A stretch of DNA of 64,000 nt from Myxococcales bacterium (GTDB taxonomy: Bacteria > Myxococcota_A > Bradymonadia > UBA7976 > UBA1532), in contig JACKDP010000006.1 of the NCBI GenBank assembly GCA_020633435.1, forward strand, positions 124,001 to 188,000, given 5' to 3'. The notes below the pieces were generated by a model. It had not been told where the DNA came from. It worked only from the letters and a program-made list of their open reading frames with translations, and did no database searches. Within the stretch, counting starts at the first letter, position 1; every line of letters begins with the position of its first letter. Shown piece after piece: positions 25,608 to 33,885 of this stretch. The position numbers were made by a program, and so were the translations under genes.

Positions 25608-26849
25608 TCAGCCGCCGGGGGAGCGGACGGTCACCAGCGGCCGCAGCCGCTCCATCGTCTTCGCGCCGATGCCCCCCACCTTGCGCAGGTCCTCGACGCT
25701 CTGGAACGGCCCGTTCTGGGTGCGGTACTCGATGATGCGCCCGGCCGTGACCTTGCCGATGCCCGGCAGGGCGATGAGCTCCTCGGCCGTCGCGCTGTTC
25801 ACGTCGAGCAGCGTGACGGGCAGGGCCTCCTCCTCGGGGGCCTCGACCTCACCGGCGTCCGCGGCGGCGACGGCGACCACGGCCGTGGCCGGCGGGCCGC
25901 CCTGGGTCGTCTGGATGCGCAGGCCCTTGCCATCCGTGCTGATCGTGATGTTGCCGTGGCGCCGGGTCTCGTAGGTGGGCACGCCGGCCTGGGCGAGGCG
26001 CGCCAGCGTCTCGGGCGCGGGGTGGCGGTACCGGTTTCGCTCGGCGCAGGAGATGAGGGCGACGCGCGGGGAGACGGCCTTGAGGAACGCGTCCTGGGTG
26101 GCGTGCCGGCTGCCGTGGTGGGCGATCTTCAGGATGGTGGCGCCGAGCTCGTTGGGCGCGTGGGCCAGCAAGCGGTTCTCCGTCTCCTTCTCGGCGTCGC
26201 CCGTGAAGAGGGCGCTGATCGCGCCATAGTCGAGGCGCACCACCACCGAGTTGGCGTTGAGGTCGGAGCGGGACCCCTTCACCAGGGGATCCTCCGGCGC
26301 CAGCACCGTGAGGCGGGCGCCGTCGCCGAGGTCGATGACGCGCCCGCGACGGGCCACCTTGAACGGCACGCCCTTGCGCTCCACGGCGTCCAGCAGCTTC
26401 ACGTAGTCCCGGGCGGTGTGGGCCATGCCCGAGTCGAGGACGAGGCCGATGTCGCGGGACTGGACGACGCGCCATGAGTTCGCGATGTGGTCGGCGTGGG
26501 CGTGGCTGTTGATCATCAGGTCGATGCGGGTGACCTGGTGGGCGTCGAGCCAGCCCAGGAGCGCGTCCTTGCCCGTCGACGGCCCGGTGTCGATGAGCAC
26601 GCGCTTGCCGCTGGGCGCCTCGATGAAGATGGCGTCGCCCTGGCCGATGTCGATCATCGTGATCTTCAACGGGTTTTCGCCCACGTCGTCGTTGAAGACG
26701 GCGGGGCCGGGGGCCGGGGCGTCGGTGCCGGGGGCGCCGCCGGGCGGGAGCGGCGGCGCCGGCTTGCCGACGGGCGGCGGGGTGGCGCCGCAGCCGGCGA
26801 GCAGGAGCAGGGCCGTCAGGCCAGCGAGGGCAGCGGTTCGACGGGACAT
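25608..26849 (-). CDS. lipoprotein fusing a ComEC-type metallo-beta-lactamase domain to a ComEA-type HhH domain
   Basis: 413 residues, GGAGAG before ATG 26849. Lipobox ALLLLAGC (Cys20), Pro-rich linker, then a metallo-beta-lactamase domain (about 60-305): MIDIGQGDAIFIEAP, LIDTGPS, motif SHAHADHIANS, then LFTGDAEKETENRLL, LKIAHHGSRHAT. This set is that of the C-terminal domain of the DNA-uptake channel ComEC/Rec2, but no membrane channel is present. The C-terminus (about 340-413) is a ComEA-type helix-hairpin-helix DNA-binding domain (LLDVNSATAEELIALPGIG, RIIEYRTQNGPFQSVEDL, VGGIGAKTMERLRP). Likely a periplasmic-facing DNA-binding nuclease. Last gene of a three-gene operon, 1 bp after its neighbour. 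Confidence 0.88.
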   Translation of the reverse strand: MSRRTAALAGLTALLLLAGCGATPPPVGKPAPPLPPGGAPGTDAPAPGPAVFNDDVGENPLKITMIDIGQGDAIFIEAPSGKRVLIDTGPSTGKDALLGWLDAHQVTRIDLMINSHAHADHIANSWRVVQSRDIGLVLDSGMAHTARDYVKLLDAVERKGVPFKVARRGRVIDLGDGARLTVLAPEDPLVKGSRSDLNANSVVVRLDYGAISALFTGDAEKETENRLLAHAPNELGATILKIAHHGSRHATQDAFLKAVSPRVALISCAERNRYRHPAPETLARLAQAGVPTYETRRHGNITISTDGKGLRIQTTQGGPPATAVVAVAAADAGEVEAPEEEALPVTLLDVNSATAEELIALPGIGKVTAGRIIEYRTQNGPFQSVEDLRKVGGIGAKTMERLRPLVTVRSPGG

Positions 26850-26850
26850 C

Positions 26851-27441
26851 TCACTCTCCGAGCGGCGGGCGTGGCGCCCGATACTGATAGATCTCGAGGC
26901 CTTCCGGGGTGGTGCCGACGTGGTCGAGGCGGTGGTAGCGCGCCAGGTGCCGGTACCAGAGCAGGCCGATCGCGTCCTTGGCCTTGCCGGCCGGATCGAG
27001 GGCGATGAACCAGCCCTCGGGCGGCAGGCCGAGCCGGGCGGCGGCCCGGGCGGTGCGGCCGACGGCGGACGTCGTCTCGGCGTGGACCAGCGCGGTGCTG
27101 CAGTGGACGAGGCGGCGGCGCTCGGCCTCCCCCTCGACGCGGCGCAGGACGACGGCGTGGGCCGCGGCGTCGTCCCGGGCGAGCTGGTGGGCCTGCTCGA
27201 GGGCCAGCAGGCCGCCCCCGGCGCTCGCGAGGCCAGCCGGGAAGGGGGCGGCGCGATCGCTGCGCGGCGGGTCCGCGCCGGTCGGATCGTTGAGCACGGT
27301 GGCCGGGCGCGGCGCCTCGGTGGCGATGGAGGCGGGCCGCGGCAGCCCCACCGCCGCCGGGGGCGGGGGCCGGGCGCTGCACGCGGCGGTGGCGGCGGCC
27401 AGCAGCGCGCCGCCCAGCAGGCCCCTCACCCGATCACCCAC
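26851..27441 (-). CDS. lipoprotein of unknown function
   Basis: 196 residues from GTG 27441, overlapping the upstream CHAT-like gene by 8 bp; an in-frame GTG at 27429 is an alternative. Lipobox LLAAATAAC (Cys21). A Pro/Ala-rich stretch (about 22-70) is followed by a folded region (about 75-196) with helices (LALEQAHQLARDDAAAHAVVLRRV) and strands (CSTALVHAETTSAV, GWFIALDP, IGLLWYRHLARYHRLDHVG) ending TPEGLEIYQY. No family recognised. Its place between a CHAT-like protein and a ComEC/ComEA-like lipoprotein, with coupled translation, suggests a shared process. Confidence 0.75.
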   Translation of the reverse strand: MGDRVRGLLGGALLAAATAACSARPPPPAAVGLPRPASIATEAPRPATVLNDPTGADPPRSDRAAPFPAGLASAGGGLLALEQAHQLARDDAAAHAVVLRRVEGEAERRRLVHCSTALVHAETTSAVGRTARAAARLGLPPEGWFIALDPAGKAKDAIGLLWYRHLARYHRLDHVGTTPEGLEIYQYRAPRPPLGE

Positions 27442-29788
27442 CCGCGAGCTGGCGCAGGAAGGCGGGGGCCGGCAGGCCGGGGGCGTCGAGGCCGGACTCC
27501 GTCACCCAGGCCGCCGGGCCGAGCTCGGCGAGCGTCTCGACGCGGGGCACCCCGGTGGGATCGACCTGATCGAGGTAGGCGGCGATGCCCGGGAGCAGGC
27601 GGCCGTCCCGGGCGGCTGCCAGGAGGGCCTGGCGATCGCCCAGCAGCCAGGCGCGCATCGCGTGGCGCGGCGGGCCGGCGGGCAGCCGCGGGGCCAGGAA
27701 CACCGAGAGCGCCTCGTCGAGCCCTCCGGGGGCGCCGCACTCCACCGCGAAGGCCAGCATCGCCTCGCCCAGGCTGTCGAGGGGCAGGGGGGCCAGGGCC
27801 CCGGCGAAGGCCAGGGCCGCGTCGATGTGCTCGGCGAGCTGCAGGCGGGCGGCCTCCTCCACCGCGTCACCGGCCGGGCCGGACCGCTGCTCGAGGCGCG
27901 TCAGCCACCGGGCCATGCGCACGTCGGGGCCCGCGCGCTGGACGCGCACGACCGGCACCCAGGGGGCCAGGCCGGGCACCTCGTCCCCCAGCAGGATGAC
28001 GCGGTAGTCGGCGGGCACCGCGATGCGGAAGGGCGCGCCGCGGGCGTCGAAGCCCGTCAGGGCGCCATCCTCCAGGGCGGCCAGCAGGCGCTGCAGCTCG
28101 CCCGGCGCGGCGAACTCGACGCCGGAGATCAGGAGCCAGGTGCCCAGCAGGACGCGCCAGCCCTCGATCTGGCGGCCGAGCAGGCGCATGCGGGTGCGCG
28201 GCCGGGGCTCGGAGGGGTGGCCCGGATCGAGCTCGTCGCGCCGCCAGTTCAGGGCGAGGGAGCGAAACAGCCAGCCGTCGCCCTGCTGGGGCAGGTCGCC
28301 GCAGGGGGCGCCGATGAGGTTGCTGCCCGGCCCGCAGGCGACGTGCTCCAGGTGAAACCCGAAGAAATCCGTGCCGATGGCCGTGGCCAGGGCCCGCCCA
28401 CCGTCGCCCTGGAGGGCCACGGCGCGGCTGGCGATGAGGGCGTTGGCGAGGCGGCGGGCGCTCGTCTCGGACGTCGCCGCCCGGCTGGCCGCACGGCGGA
28501 GGCGGGCGTCGGCGTCGCCGGGGCGCAGCAGGGGCAGGTCGGGGCGGCCCACGCCGTCGACGAGGCGATCGGCCAGCCAGCCCGTCCGCTGCTCGGCCGG
28601 GAGATCGGCCGGCGCGACCAGGTCGGGCTCCAGGCCGCCGCCGAGGGCGCGTAGCGCGGCCACGCGGGCCTCCACCTCCGGGTCGAGCGGATCGATGCCG
28701 GCGCGCAGCAGGCGCACGGTGTCGCGCACGAAGATGGGCGCGGGCACCGGCGGGCTGGCGTCGGTCACCGGGGCCGCCAGGAGGGGGGCGGGGCGCTCGC
28801 GGACGGGGGGCTCCACCTCCGCGGGGGGCAGCGTGACGCGGGGCGGGAAGGCGAGCGTGGCGGGCGCGCCGGCCCCCGGGAGGGCCGGGGCCGACCAGAG
28901 CAGGGGCGCCGCCCAGAGGAAGCGCTCGACGCCATGGCTCGCGACGAGGGAGCGCCGGGCGCGGCGGACCGCCTCGACGGGGGAGGCCCCCGCGGCCAGG
29001 GCCCGATACAGCTCGCGATCCGTCGAGGCGGCGGCGTGGGCGTCCAGCTCGACCTGGCGACCGATGACCGCCTGGACGCCGGCGTGGCGCAGGGCGAGGG
29101 CCGCCTCGGGGGCCGCCTCGGCGCCGCCGATCACCGCGAGCCAGGCCGAGCCGTCGAGGCCGATGCGGTCGATGGGCACGCGGCCGTCGTCCAGCTCCAG
29201 GCGGCCGTCGGCGCCCAGGCCCTCGCAGTGCACGAGGAGGGCGCCGAGGGCGAGGTCGCGCCGCAGGGCGGGGCCGGCGGGGTGATCGGCCGGGGTGATC
29301 TCGAAGCCGGCCTTGCGGGCGAGGCCGCGGGTGGCGGCGACCAGGGCCTCCAGGCGGGCGGCGCCCGCGGCCGCCGGCACGACCAGCACGCCGCGGGGCG
29401 GCAGGCGGCCGGGGAGCTGGCCCAGGCCGGCCTGGCGGACGAGGCCCAGGCCGTCGGCGACGGGGTGGCGCTGGGTCACCGGATCCCGCGCGAGCTCCCA
29501 GGGCCAGAGGGCGCAGGCCGGCTCGGCCTCGAGCACCGCCACCGCCAGGGGATCGGTGGCCAGGACGCCCCGCAGGAGGCTGCCCGGGGCGTCGCCGAGC
29601 AGCAGGCCGCCGAGGATGTCGGCCAGGAACCGCGTCGCCGCGACGCCGCCCCCCCGGGCCTCCGCCAGGAGATCGGCCAGGCCGTCGGGCAGGGGGTGGG
29701 TGGCCTCCGCGGTGTGATCCGCCGTGCTGGCGTGGACCCGGAGGCGATCCGGCTGGATGCGCTCGATGGTGAATCGGACTTCAGTCAC
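27434..29788 (-). CDS. CHAT-domain-like protein with degenerate catalytic sites and an AAA-like C-terminal region
   Basis: 784 residues from GTG 29788. Residues about 90-300 follow the CHAT (caspase-like) plan: CALWPWELARDP, RLPPRGVLVVPAAAG, ALLVHCEGLGADGRLELDDG, AWLAVIGGAEAAPEAALALRHAGVQ (in pieces), ELYRALAAGASPVEAVRRAR, WAAPLLW. The catalytic His of the usual HxxGHG is Leu191 (VHCEGLG) and the Cys of the usual NAC motif is replaced in VIGGAEA (219-225), so protease activity is unlikely. After a Pro-rich linker, about 440-640 resembles a ClpB-like AAA module (ALQGDGGRALATA, GSNLIGAPCG, ELQRLLAALEDGALTGF) with no intact Walker A or B. Probably a non-catalytic scaffold or sensor heading a three-gene operon. 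Confidence 0.75.
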   Translation of the reverse strand: MTEVRFTIERIQPDRLRVHASTADHTAEATHPLPDGLADLLAEARGGGVAATRFLADILGGLLLGDAPGSLLRGVLATDPLAVAVLEAEPACALWPWELARDPVTQRHPVADGLGLVRQAGLGQLPGRLPPRGVLVVPAAAGAARLEALVAATRGLARKAGFEITPADHPAGPALRRDLALGALLVHCEGLGADGRLELDDGRVPIDRIGLDGSAWLAVIGGAEAAPEAALALRHAGVQAVIGRQVELDAHAAASTDRELYRALAAGASPVEAVRRARRSLVASHGVERFLWAAPLLWSAPALPGAGAPATLAFPPRVTLPPAEVEPPVRERPAPLLAAPVTDASPPVPAPIFVRDTVRLLRAGIDPLDPEVEARVAALRALGGGLEPDLVAPADLPAEQRTGWLADRLVDGVGRPDLPLLRPGDADARLRRAASRAATSETSARRLANALIASRAVALQGDGGRALATAIGTDFFGFHLEHVACGPGSNLIGAPCGDLPQQGDGWLFRSLALNWRRDELDPGHPSEPRPRTRMRLLGRQIEGWRVLLGTWLLISGVEFAAPGELQRLLAALEDGALTGFDARGAPFRIAVPADYRVILLGDEVPGLAPWVPVVRVQRAGPDVRMARWLTRLEQRSGPAGDAVEEAARLQLAEHIDAALAFAGALAPLPLDSLGEAMLAFAVECGAPGGLDEALSVFLAPRLPAGPPRHAMRAWLLGDRQALLAAARDGRLLPGIAAYLDQVDPTGVPRVETLAELGPAAWVTESGLDAPGLPAPAFLRQLAGG

Positions 29789-29944
29789 GCGGGGCCTCGT
29801 ACCGCTGGGGCCTCCAGGTCTAGTCACCCAGGGCGCACTCGTCAACGCCAGCGCACATCCCAGCGCCGGCCGGGCGGCCCGGGCTTGCCTGGGGCGGCGG
29901 TCGGCGGCACGATGTCGCCGCCCCACCCCCGGCGAGGAGGACCC

Positions 29945-31474
29945 TTGGCGACCGACACCGACACCCTGAAGCGCACGACCGAGGCCGTCCTGCAGGGCGG
30001 CGCGCCCAAGTACCACGAGGCCAACGCCGCGCGCGGCAAGCTCTTCGTCCGGGAGCGCATCGCCGCGCTGGTGGACGCCGACAGCTTCGTGGAGGACGGC
30101 CTCTTCGCCAACTGCCTGGCGGGGGATCTGCCGGCCGACGGCGTGGTGACGGGCCTCGGGCGCGTCGACGGCCGTCCGGTGGCCATCATGGCCAACGACT
30201 CCACGGTGAAGGCCGGGTCCTGGGGCGCCCGGACGGTCGAGAAGATCATCCGCATCCAGGAGCAGGCCGCGAAGCGCCGCTGCCCGCTGCTCTACCTCGT
30301 CGACTCGGCGGGGGCCCGCATCACGGACCAGGTGGAGATGTTCCCCGGCCGCCGGGGCGCCGGGCGCATCTTCTACAACGAGGTGCGCCTCTCCGGCGTC
30401 GTGCCGCAGATCTGCCTGCTCTTCGGCCCGTCGGCGGCCGGCGGCGCCTACATCCCCGCGTTCTGCGACGTGGTGGTGATGGTCGACAAGAACGCCAGCA
30501 TGTACCTCGGCAGCCCGCGCATGGCCGAGATGGTCATCGGGGAGCAGGTCAGCCTGGAGGAGATGGGCGGCGCCCGCATGCACACCGGCGAGTCGGGCTG
30601 CGGCGACGTGCTCGTCAAGACGGAGGCCCAGGCCCTCGCCTGGTGCCGGTCGTACCTGAGCTACCTGCCGTCGACCTGCACCCAGGCCCCGCCCCGGGCC
30701 GAGCCCTGCGCGCCGGCGGATCACCCGCCCATCGACGAGATCGTCCCGGCCCAGCAGAACAAGCTCTTCGACATCGTGAAGCTCATCGAGGCCGTGGTCG
30801 ACGCGGGCTCCTTCCTGGAGATCAAGGCGCGCTTCGCCAAGGAGCTGGTGACGGGCTTCGCCCGCCTGGATGGCCACCCCATCGGCATCCTGGCCAACAA
30901 CCCGCGCCAGAAGGGCGGCGTGCTCTTCGTCGACAGCGCCGACAAGGCGGCCCGGTTCATCACGCTCTGCGATGCCTTCAACATCCCGCTGCTCTACCTG
31001 GCCGACGTGCCCGGCTTCATGATCGGCAGCAAGGTCGAGCGGGAGGGCATCATCCGCCACGGCGCCAAGATGATCTCGGCGGTGAGCGAGGCCACCGTGC
31101 CCCGCATCAGCGTGGTGGTGCGCAAGGCGTACGGCGCCGGGCTCTATGCGATGTGCGGCCCGGGCTTCGAGCCCGACTGCTGCCTCGCCCTCCCGCAGGC
31201 GATGATCGCGGTGATGGGCCCCGAGGCGGCGGTCAACGCCGTTTTCGCCAACAAGATCGCGAGCTTGCCCCCCGAGGAGCGCGACGCCTGGGTGGCGGAG
31301 CGCCGGGCCGAGTACGCCGAGGACGTCGACATCTTGAAGCTGGCCTCGGAGCTCGTCATCGACGGCGTCGTGCCCGGCGACGCGCTGCGCGACGAGCTGA
31401 TCCGGCGCTTCGCCTTCTACCGGGAGGGCTACGCGCTCCCCGCCGGGCGCAAGCACGGCGTCACGCCCGTCTGA
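29945..31474 (+). CDS. acyl-CoA carboxylase, carboxyltransferase (beta) subunit
   Basis: 509 residues from TTG 29945, which has GAGGAGG immediately upstream; ATG 29912 in frame is an alternative. Both halves of the biotin-dependent carboxyltransferase fold are present: GKLFVRERIAALVD, LYLVDSAGARITDQ, LLFGPSAAGGAYIPAFCDVV (N half) and GILANNPRQKGGVLFVDSADKA, LYLADVPGFMIGSKVEREG, VVVRKAYGAGLYAMCG (C half). The length suits methylcrotonyl-, propionyl- or acetyl-CoA carboxylase beta subunits; which acyl-CoA is used cannot be told. No biotin carboxylase gene is adjacent, so the alpha subunit must be elsewhere. Precedes an acyl-CoA dehydrogenase by 9 bp, suggesting branched-chain or fatty acid catabolism. 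Confidence 0.92.
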   Translation: MATDTDTLKRTTEAVLQGGAPKYHEANAARGKLFVRERIAALVDADSFVEDGLFANCLAGDLPADGVVTGLGRVDGRPVAIMANDSTVKAGSWGARTVEKIIRIQEQAAKRRCPLLYLVDSAGARITDQVEMFPGRRGAGRIFYNEVRLSGVVPQICLLFGPSAAGGAYIPAFCDVVVMVDKNASMYLGSPRMAEMVIGEQVSLEEMGGARMHTGESGCGDVLVKTEAQALAWCRSYLSYLPSTCTQAPPRAEPCAPADHPPIDEIVPAQQNKLFDIVKLIEAVVDAGSFLEIKARFAKELVTGFARLDGHPIGILANNPRQKGGVLFVDSADKAARFITLCDAFNIPLLYLADVPGFMIGSKVEREGIIRHGAKMISAVSEATVPRISVVVRKAYGAGLYAMCGPGFEPDCCLALPQAMIAVMGPEAAVNAVFANKIASLPPEERDAWVAERRAEYAEDVDILKLASELVIDGVVPGDALRDELIRRFAFYREGYALPAGRKHGVTPV

Positions 31475-31483
31475 GGAGGGGCC

Positions 31484-32521
31484 ATGGATCTCGAGCTCTC
31501 GGCGGACGACGCCCTGCTCTTCGACTCGGTGCGCGAGTACGTACGCGGCGAGGTCGCCCCCGTCGCGGGCCAGTGGGACGGGGCCGGCGAAATCCCGCGC
31601 AAGGCCTGGGAGGCGGCGGCCACCCTCGGCCTGACGGGCATCCGCGCCCCCGAGGACCTGGGCGGCGCGGGGATGGACGCCATGGCCCTCGCCGTCGCCA
31701 TCGAGGCGGTCGCCGCGGCGTCGGGCAGCCTGGCCTGGGTGCTGGCCGTGCACAACGCGCTCGCCCTGGGCCACGCCCTGCAGGTGGGGGACGCCACCCT
31801 CGCGGCCAGCCTGACCAGCGGCAAGGCCATCGGCGCCTTCGCCGCGCTGCCCGAGGTCTGGGCCACCTCCTCCGAGGACGGCTGGCACCTGGCGGGGCGC
31901 GGGGAGGGGGTCACCCTCGATCCCGTCCGCGGCGTGCTGGTGCTGGTGGCCTCCACGGCCGAGGGGCCGACGGCCTTCCGCGTCGACGCCCGCAGCCTGA
32001 AGTTCCAGCGCGCCCGCACCCTCGGCATCGCCGCGGCCAGCGTCGGCAGCGTCGAGCTGGACGGCCCCGGCCTGCTGGTGGGCGCCGTGGGGCAGGCGGG
32101 CCCCGTGGTCGAGGCGGTGCAGCGCGCGGCGGCGCCGGTCTTCGCCGCGCTCAGCGTCGGCCTGGGCCAGGGGGCCCTCGACGCCGCCCTGCGCTACGCG
32201 ACCGAGCGGCAGCAGTTCGGCCGACCCATCGCCGACTTCCAGGCGGTGCAGTGGATGCTGGCCGACGCGGGCACGGAGCTGGAGGCGGCGCGCCTGCTCA
32301 GCCGCCGGGCGGCGGCCTCCGGCGACGCGGCCGATGGCCTGGCGGCGCGGATCCTGGCGGCCGACGCGGGCCTCGCGGCGGCGGATCGCGCCATCCAGAT
32401 CCACGGCGGCGCGGGGTACACGACGGACTACCCAGTGGAGCGGGCCTGGCGCGACGCCCAGCGCCTGCTCGTCGGCGTGGACGCGGCGCGGGTCGTGCTC
32501 GGGCAGCTCAGCTGCGCTTGA
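31484..32521 (+). CDS. divergent acyl-CoA dehydrogenase
   Basis: 345 residues, GAGGAGG before ATG. Helical N-domain (LFDSVREYVRGEVAPVAGQW, LGLTGIRAPEDLGGAGMDAM) and C-domain (GLGQGALDAALRYATERQQFG ending RPIADFQAVQWML, QIHGGAGYTTDYPVERAWRD) are those of acyl-CoA dehydrogenases. It is about 35 residues short of usual. The middle-domain flavin-binding consensus (TEPxAGSD) is not recognisable, and the C-terminal EGT that often supplies the catalytic Glu reads VDA (LLVGVDAARVVLG). Either the base lies elsewhere, as in isovaleryl-CoA dehydrogenase, or the enzyme has changed function. Coupled to the carboxylase subunit; its 3' end overlaps convergent mazG by 14 bp. Confidence 0.85.
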   Translation: MDLELSADDALLFDSVREYVRGEVAPVAGQWDGAGEIPRKAWEAAATLGLTGIRAPEDLGGAGMDAMALAVAIEAVAAASGSLAWVLAVHNALALGHALQVGDATLAASLTSGKAIGAFAALPEVWATSSEDGWHLAGRGEGVTLDPVRGVLVLVASTAEGPTAFRVDARSLKFQRARTLGIAAASVGSVELDGPGLLVGAVGQAGPVVEAVQRAAAPVFAALSVGLGQGALDAALRYATERQQFGRPIADFQAVQWMLADAGTELEAARLLSRRAAASGDAADGLAARILAADAGLAAADRAIQIHGGAGYTTDYPVERAWRDAQRLLVGVDAARVVLGQLSCA

Positions 32522-33284
32522 CGGCCTCCCAGGCCGCGTCGAGGGTGGCGGCGTCGGCGTCGGCCATGGCCTGCCCCTGAGCGGACAAACGGCGCTCAAC
32601 CCCCCGGAATCGTTGCTCAAAGCGGTGGTTCGCGGCCTCCAGGGCCGCCTCGGGATCCACCCCGAGGTGCCGGGCGAGGCTCGCCATCGTCAGCAGCAGG
32701 TCGCCGACCTCGTGGTGGATGGCGTCCGCGTCGCCCGCGGCGCGGGCGGCGGCCAGCTCGGCCTGCTCCTCGGCCAGCTTGGCCAGGACGCCGTCGACGT
32801 CGGGCCAGTCGAAGCCCACCCGGGCGGCCTTGGCGCCCAGGCGCTCGGCGCGCAGCAGGGCCGGCAGGGCGCGGGGGATGCCGTCCAGCGCGCTCTCGCG
32901 GCGCTTCTCCTGGGCCTTGATGGCGTGCCAGCTCTGGGCGACGGCCTCGGCGTCGGCCAGCACGGCGTCGCCGAAGACGTGCGGGTGGCGGCGCTCCAGC
33001 TTCTCGCGGATGCCGTCGGCCACCGCGGCGGCGTCGAAGTGGCCCTCCTCCTCGCGGATGCGGGCCTGGAACACCACCTGGAAGAGCAGATCGCCCAGCT
33101 CCTCGCGGTGCGCCCCCGGATCGCCGTCGTCCAGGGCCTCCAGGACCTCGTACGTCTCTTCGATCAGGTAGGCCCGGAGCGACTCGAGGCTCTGGCGGCG
33201 ATCCCAGGGGCAGCCATCGGGGGCGCGCAAGCGGGCCATGAGGGCGACCAGGCGGCCGAAGGCGACGCCGGCGGTCTCGCTCAC
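32508..33284 (-). CDS. mazG: nucleoside triphosphate pyrophosphohydrolase MazG
   Basis: 258 residues, normal length (two MazG folds). Start GTG 33284 overlaps the preceding gene stop (GTGA). It shows RLRAPDGCPWDRRQSLESLR, the metal-binding helix EETYEVLEAL, EELGDLLFQVVFQARI, the linker WHAIKAQEKRRE, then the second module FDWPDVDGVLAKLAEEQAEL (in pieces) and HHEVGDLLLTMASLARHLG. It hydrolyses (d)NTPs to (d)NMP and pyrophosphate, cleaning damaged nucleotides and affecting ppGpp levels in E. coli. Second gene of a two-gene minus-strand unit. Confidence 0.95.
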   Translation of the reverse strand: MSETAGVAFGRLVALMARLRAPDGCPWDRRQSLESLRAYLIEETYEVLEALDDGDPGAHREELGDLLFQVVFQARIREEEGHFDAAAVADGIREKLERRHPHVFGDAVLADAEAVAQSWHAIKAQEKRRESALDGIPRALPALLRAERLGAKAARVGFDWPDVDGVLAKLAEEQAELAAARAAGDADAIHHEVGDLLLTMASLARHLGVDPEAALEAANHRFEQRFRGVERRLSAQGQAMADADAATLDAAWEAVKRS

Positions 33285-33805
33285 GCCTCGTCCCAGCGCT
33301 GGCGACGGGCCTGGCTGGTCTGGCCGGCCTGCGTCGCCGCGACCCGGGCCTGGAGGGCGCGGTACTCCGCCACCGACCGAAAGAGGCTGCGCGCCAGGCT
33401 CGGCAGGTTGTCGCCGTCGATGAAGCGCTGGGGCAGCCGCCAGGCGACGGCGTCGCCCAGCCGGGCGTCGGCGAGGAAGGCGCCCAGGCGGCTCTCCAGC
33501 GCGGCGCGGGCCGCCGCGACGGCGGGCACCTGGCCGAGGTCGCCTTCGGGCAGCTCGACGGTCAGCCAGGCCTCCTCGGGCAGGGCGTCGAGGACGTCCT
33601 GGGACGCCGCGGTCGCCGCCTCGGTGGTCGCCCGCTTCAGGGCCGCGACGCCGGCGCGGTCGAGGGCGTCGGCCACGGCCCCCGCTTCCACGAACCGCTC
33701 GCGGACCGTGTCCTCGAAGAAGATCCGCGCGTCCGCGGCCAGCAGCTTCGCGATGCGGGCCCCGATCTCGCTGATCCGCTGGGCCCAGTAGTCGACGTCG
33801 CTCAC
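33281..33805 (-). CDS. hypothetical helical protein upstream of mazG
   Basis: 174 residues. GTG 33805 is chosen for the GGGAGG 6 bp upstream and because an earlier ATG adds only Arg/Pro-rich sequence with poor codon pattern. The start is VSDVDYWAQRISEIGARIAK; the whole protein is predicted helical with charged residues (ADARIFFEDTVRERFVEAG, VAALKRATTEAATAASQDV, SLARSLFRSVAEYRALQARV). No signal peptide or known motif. The GTGA overlap couples it to mazG. Function unknown. Confidence 0.75.
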   Translation of the reverse strand: MSDVDYWAQRISEIGARIAKLLAADARIFFEDTVRERFVEAGAVADALDRAGVAALKRATTEAATAASQDVLDALPEEAWLTVELPEGDLGQVPAVAAARAALESRLGAFLADARLGDAVAWRLPQRFIDGDNLPSLARSLFRSVAEYRALQARVAATQAGQTSQARRQRWDEA

Positions 33806-33885
33806 CGCTGCCTCCCGATTGTGGTCCGTCCGGGGCCTAGGGTACCCTGATGGCCCGGTCTGGGGGAGAGGGACCTGCAGCAGCC

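Noticed and set aside
29789..32620. Extension of the CHAT-like gene upstream of GTG 29788
   Set aside because: The frame stays open across the divergent carboxylase and dehydrogenase genes only because of their base composition; GTG 29788 begins the sensible peptide.
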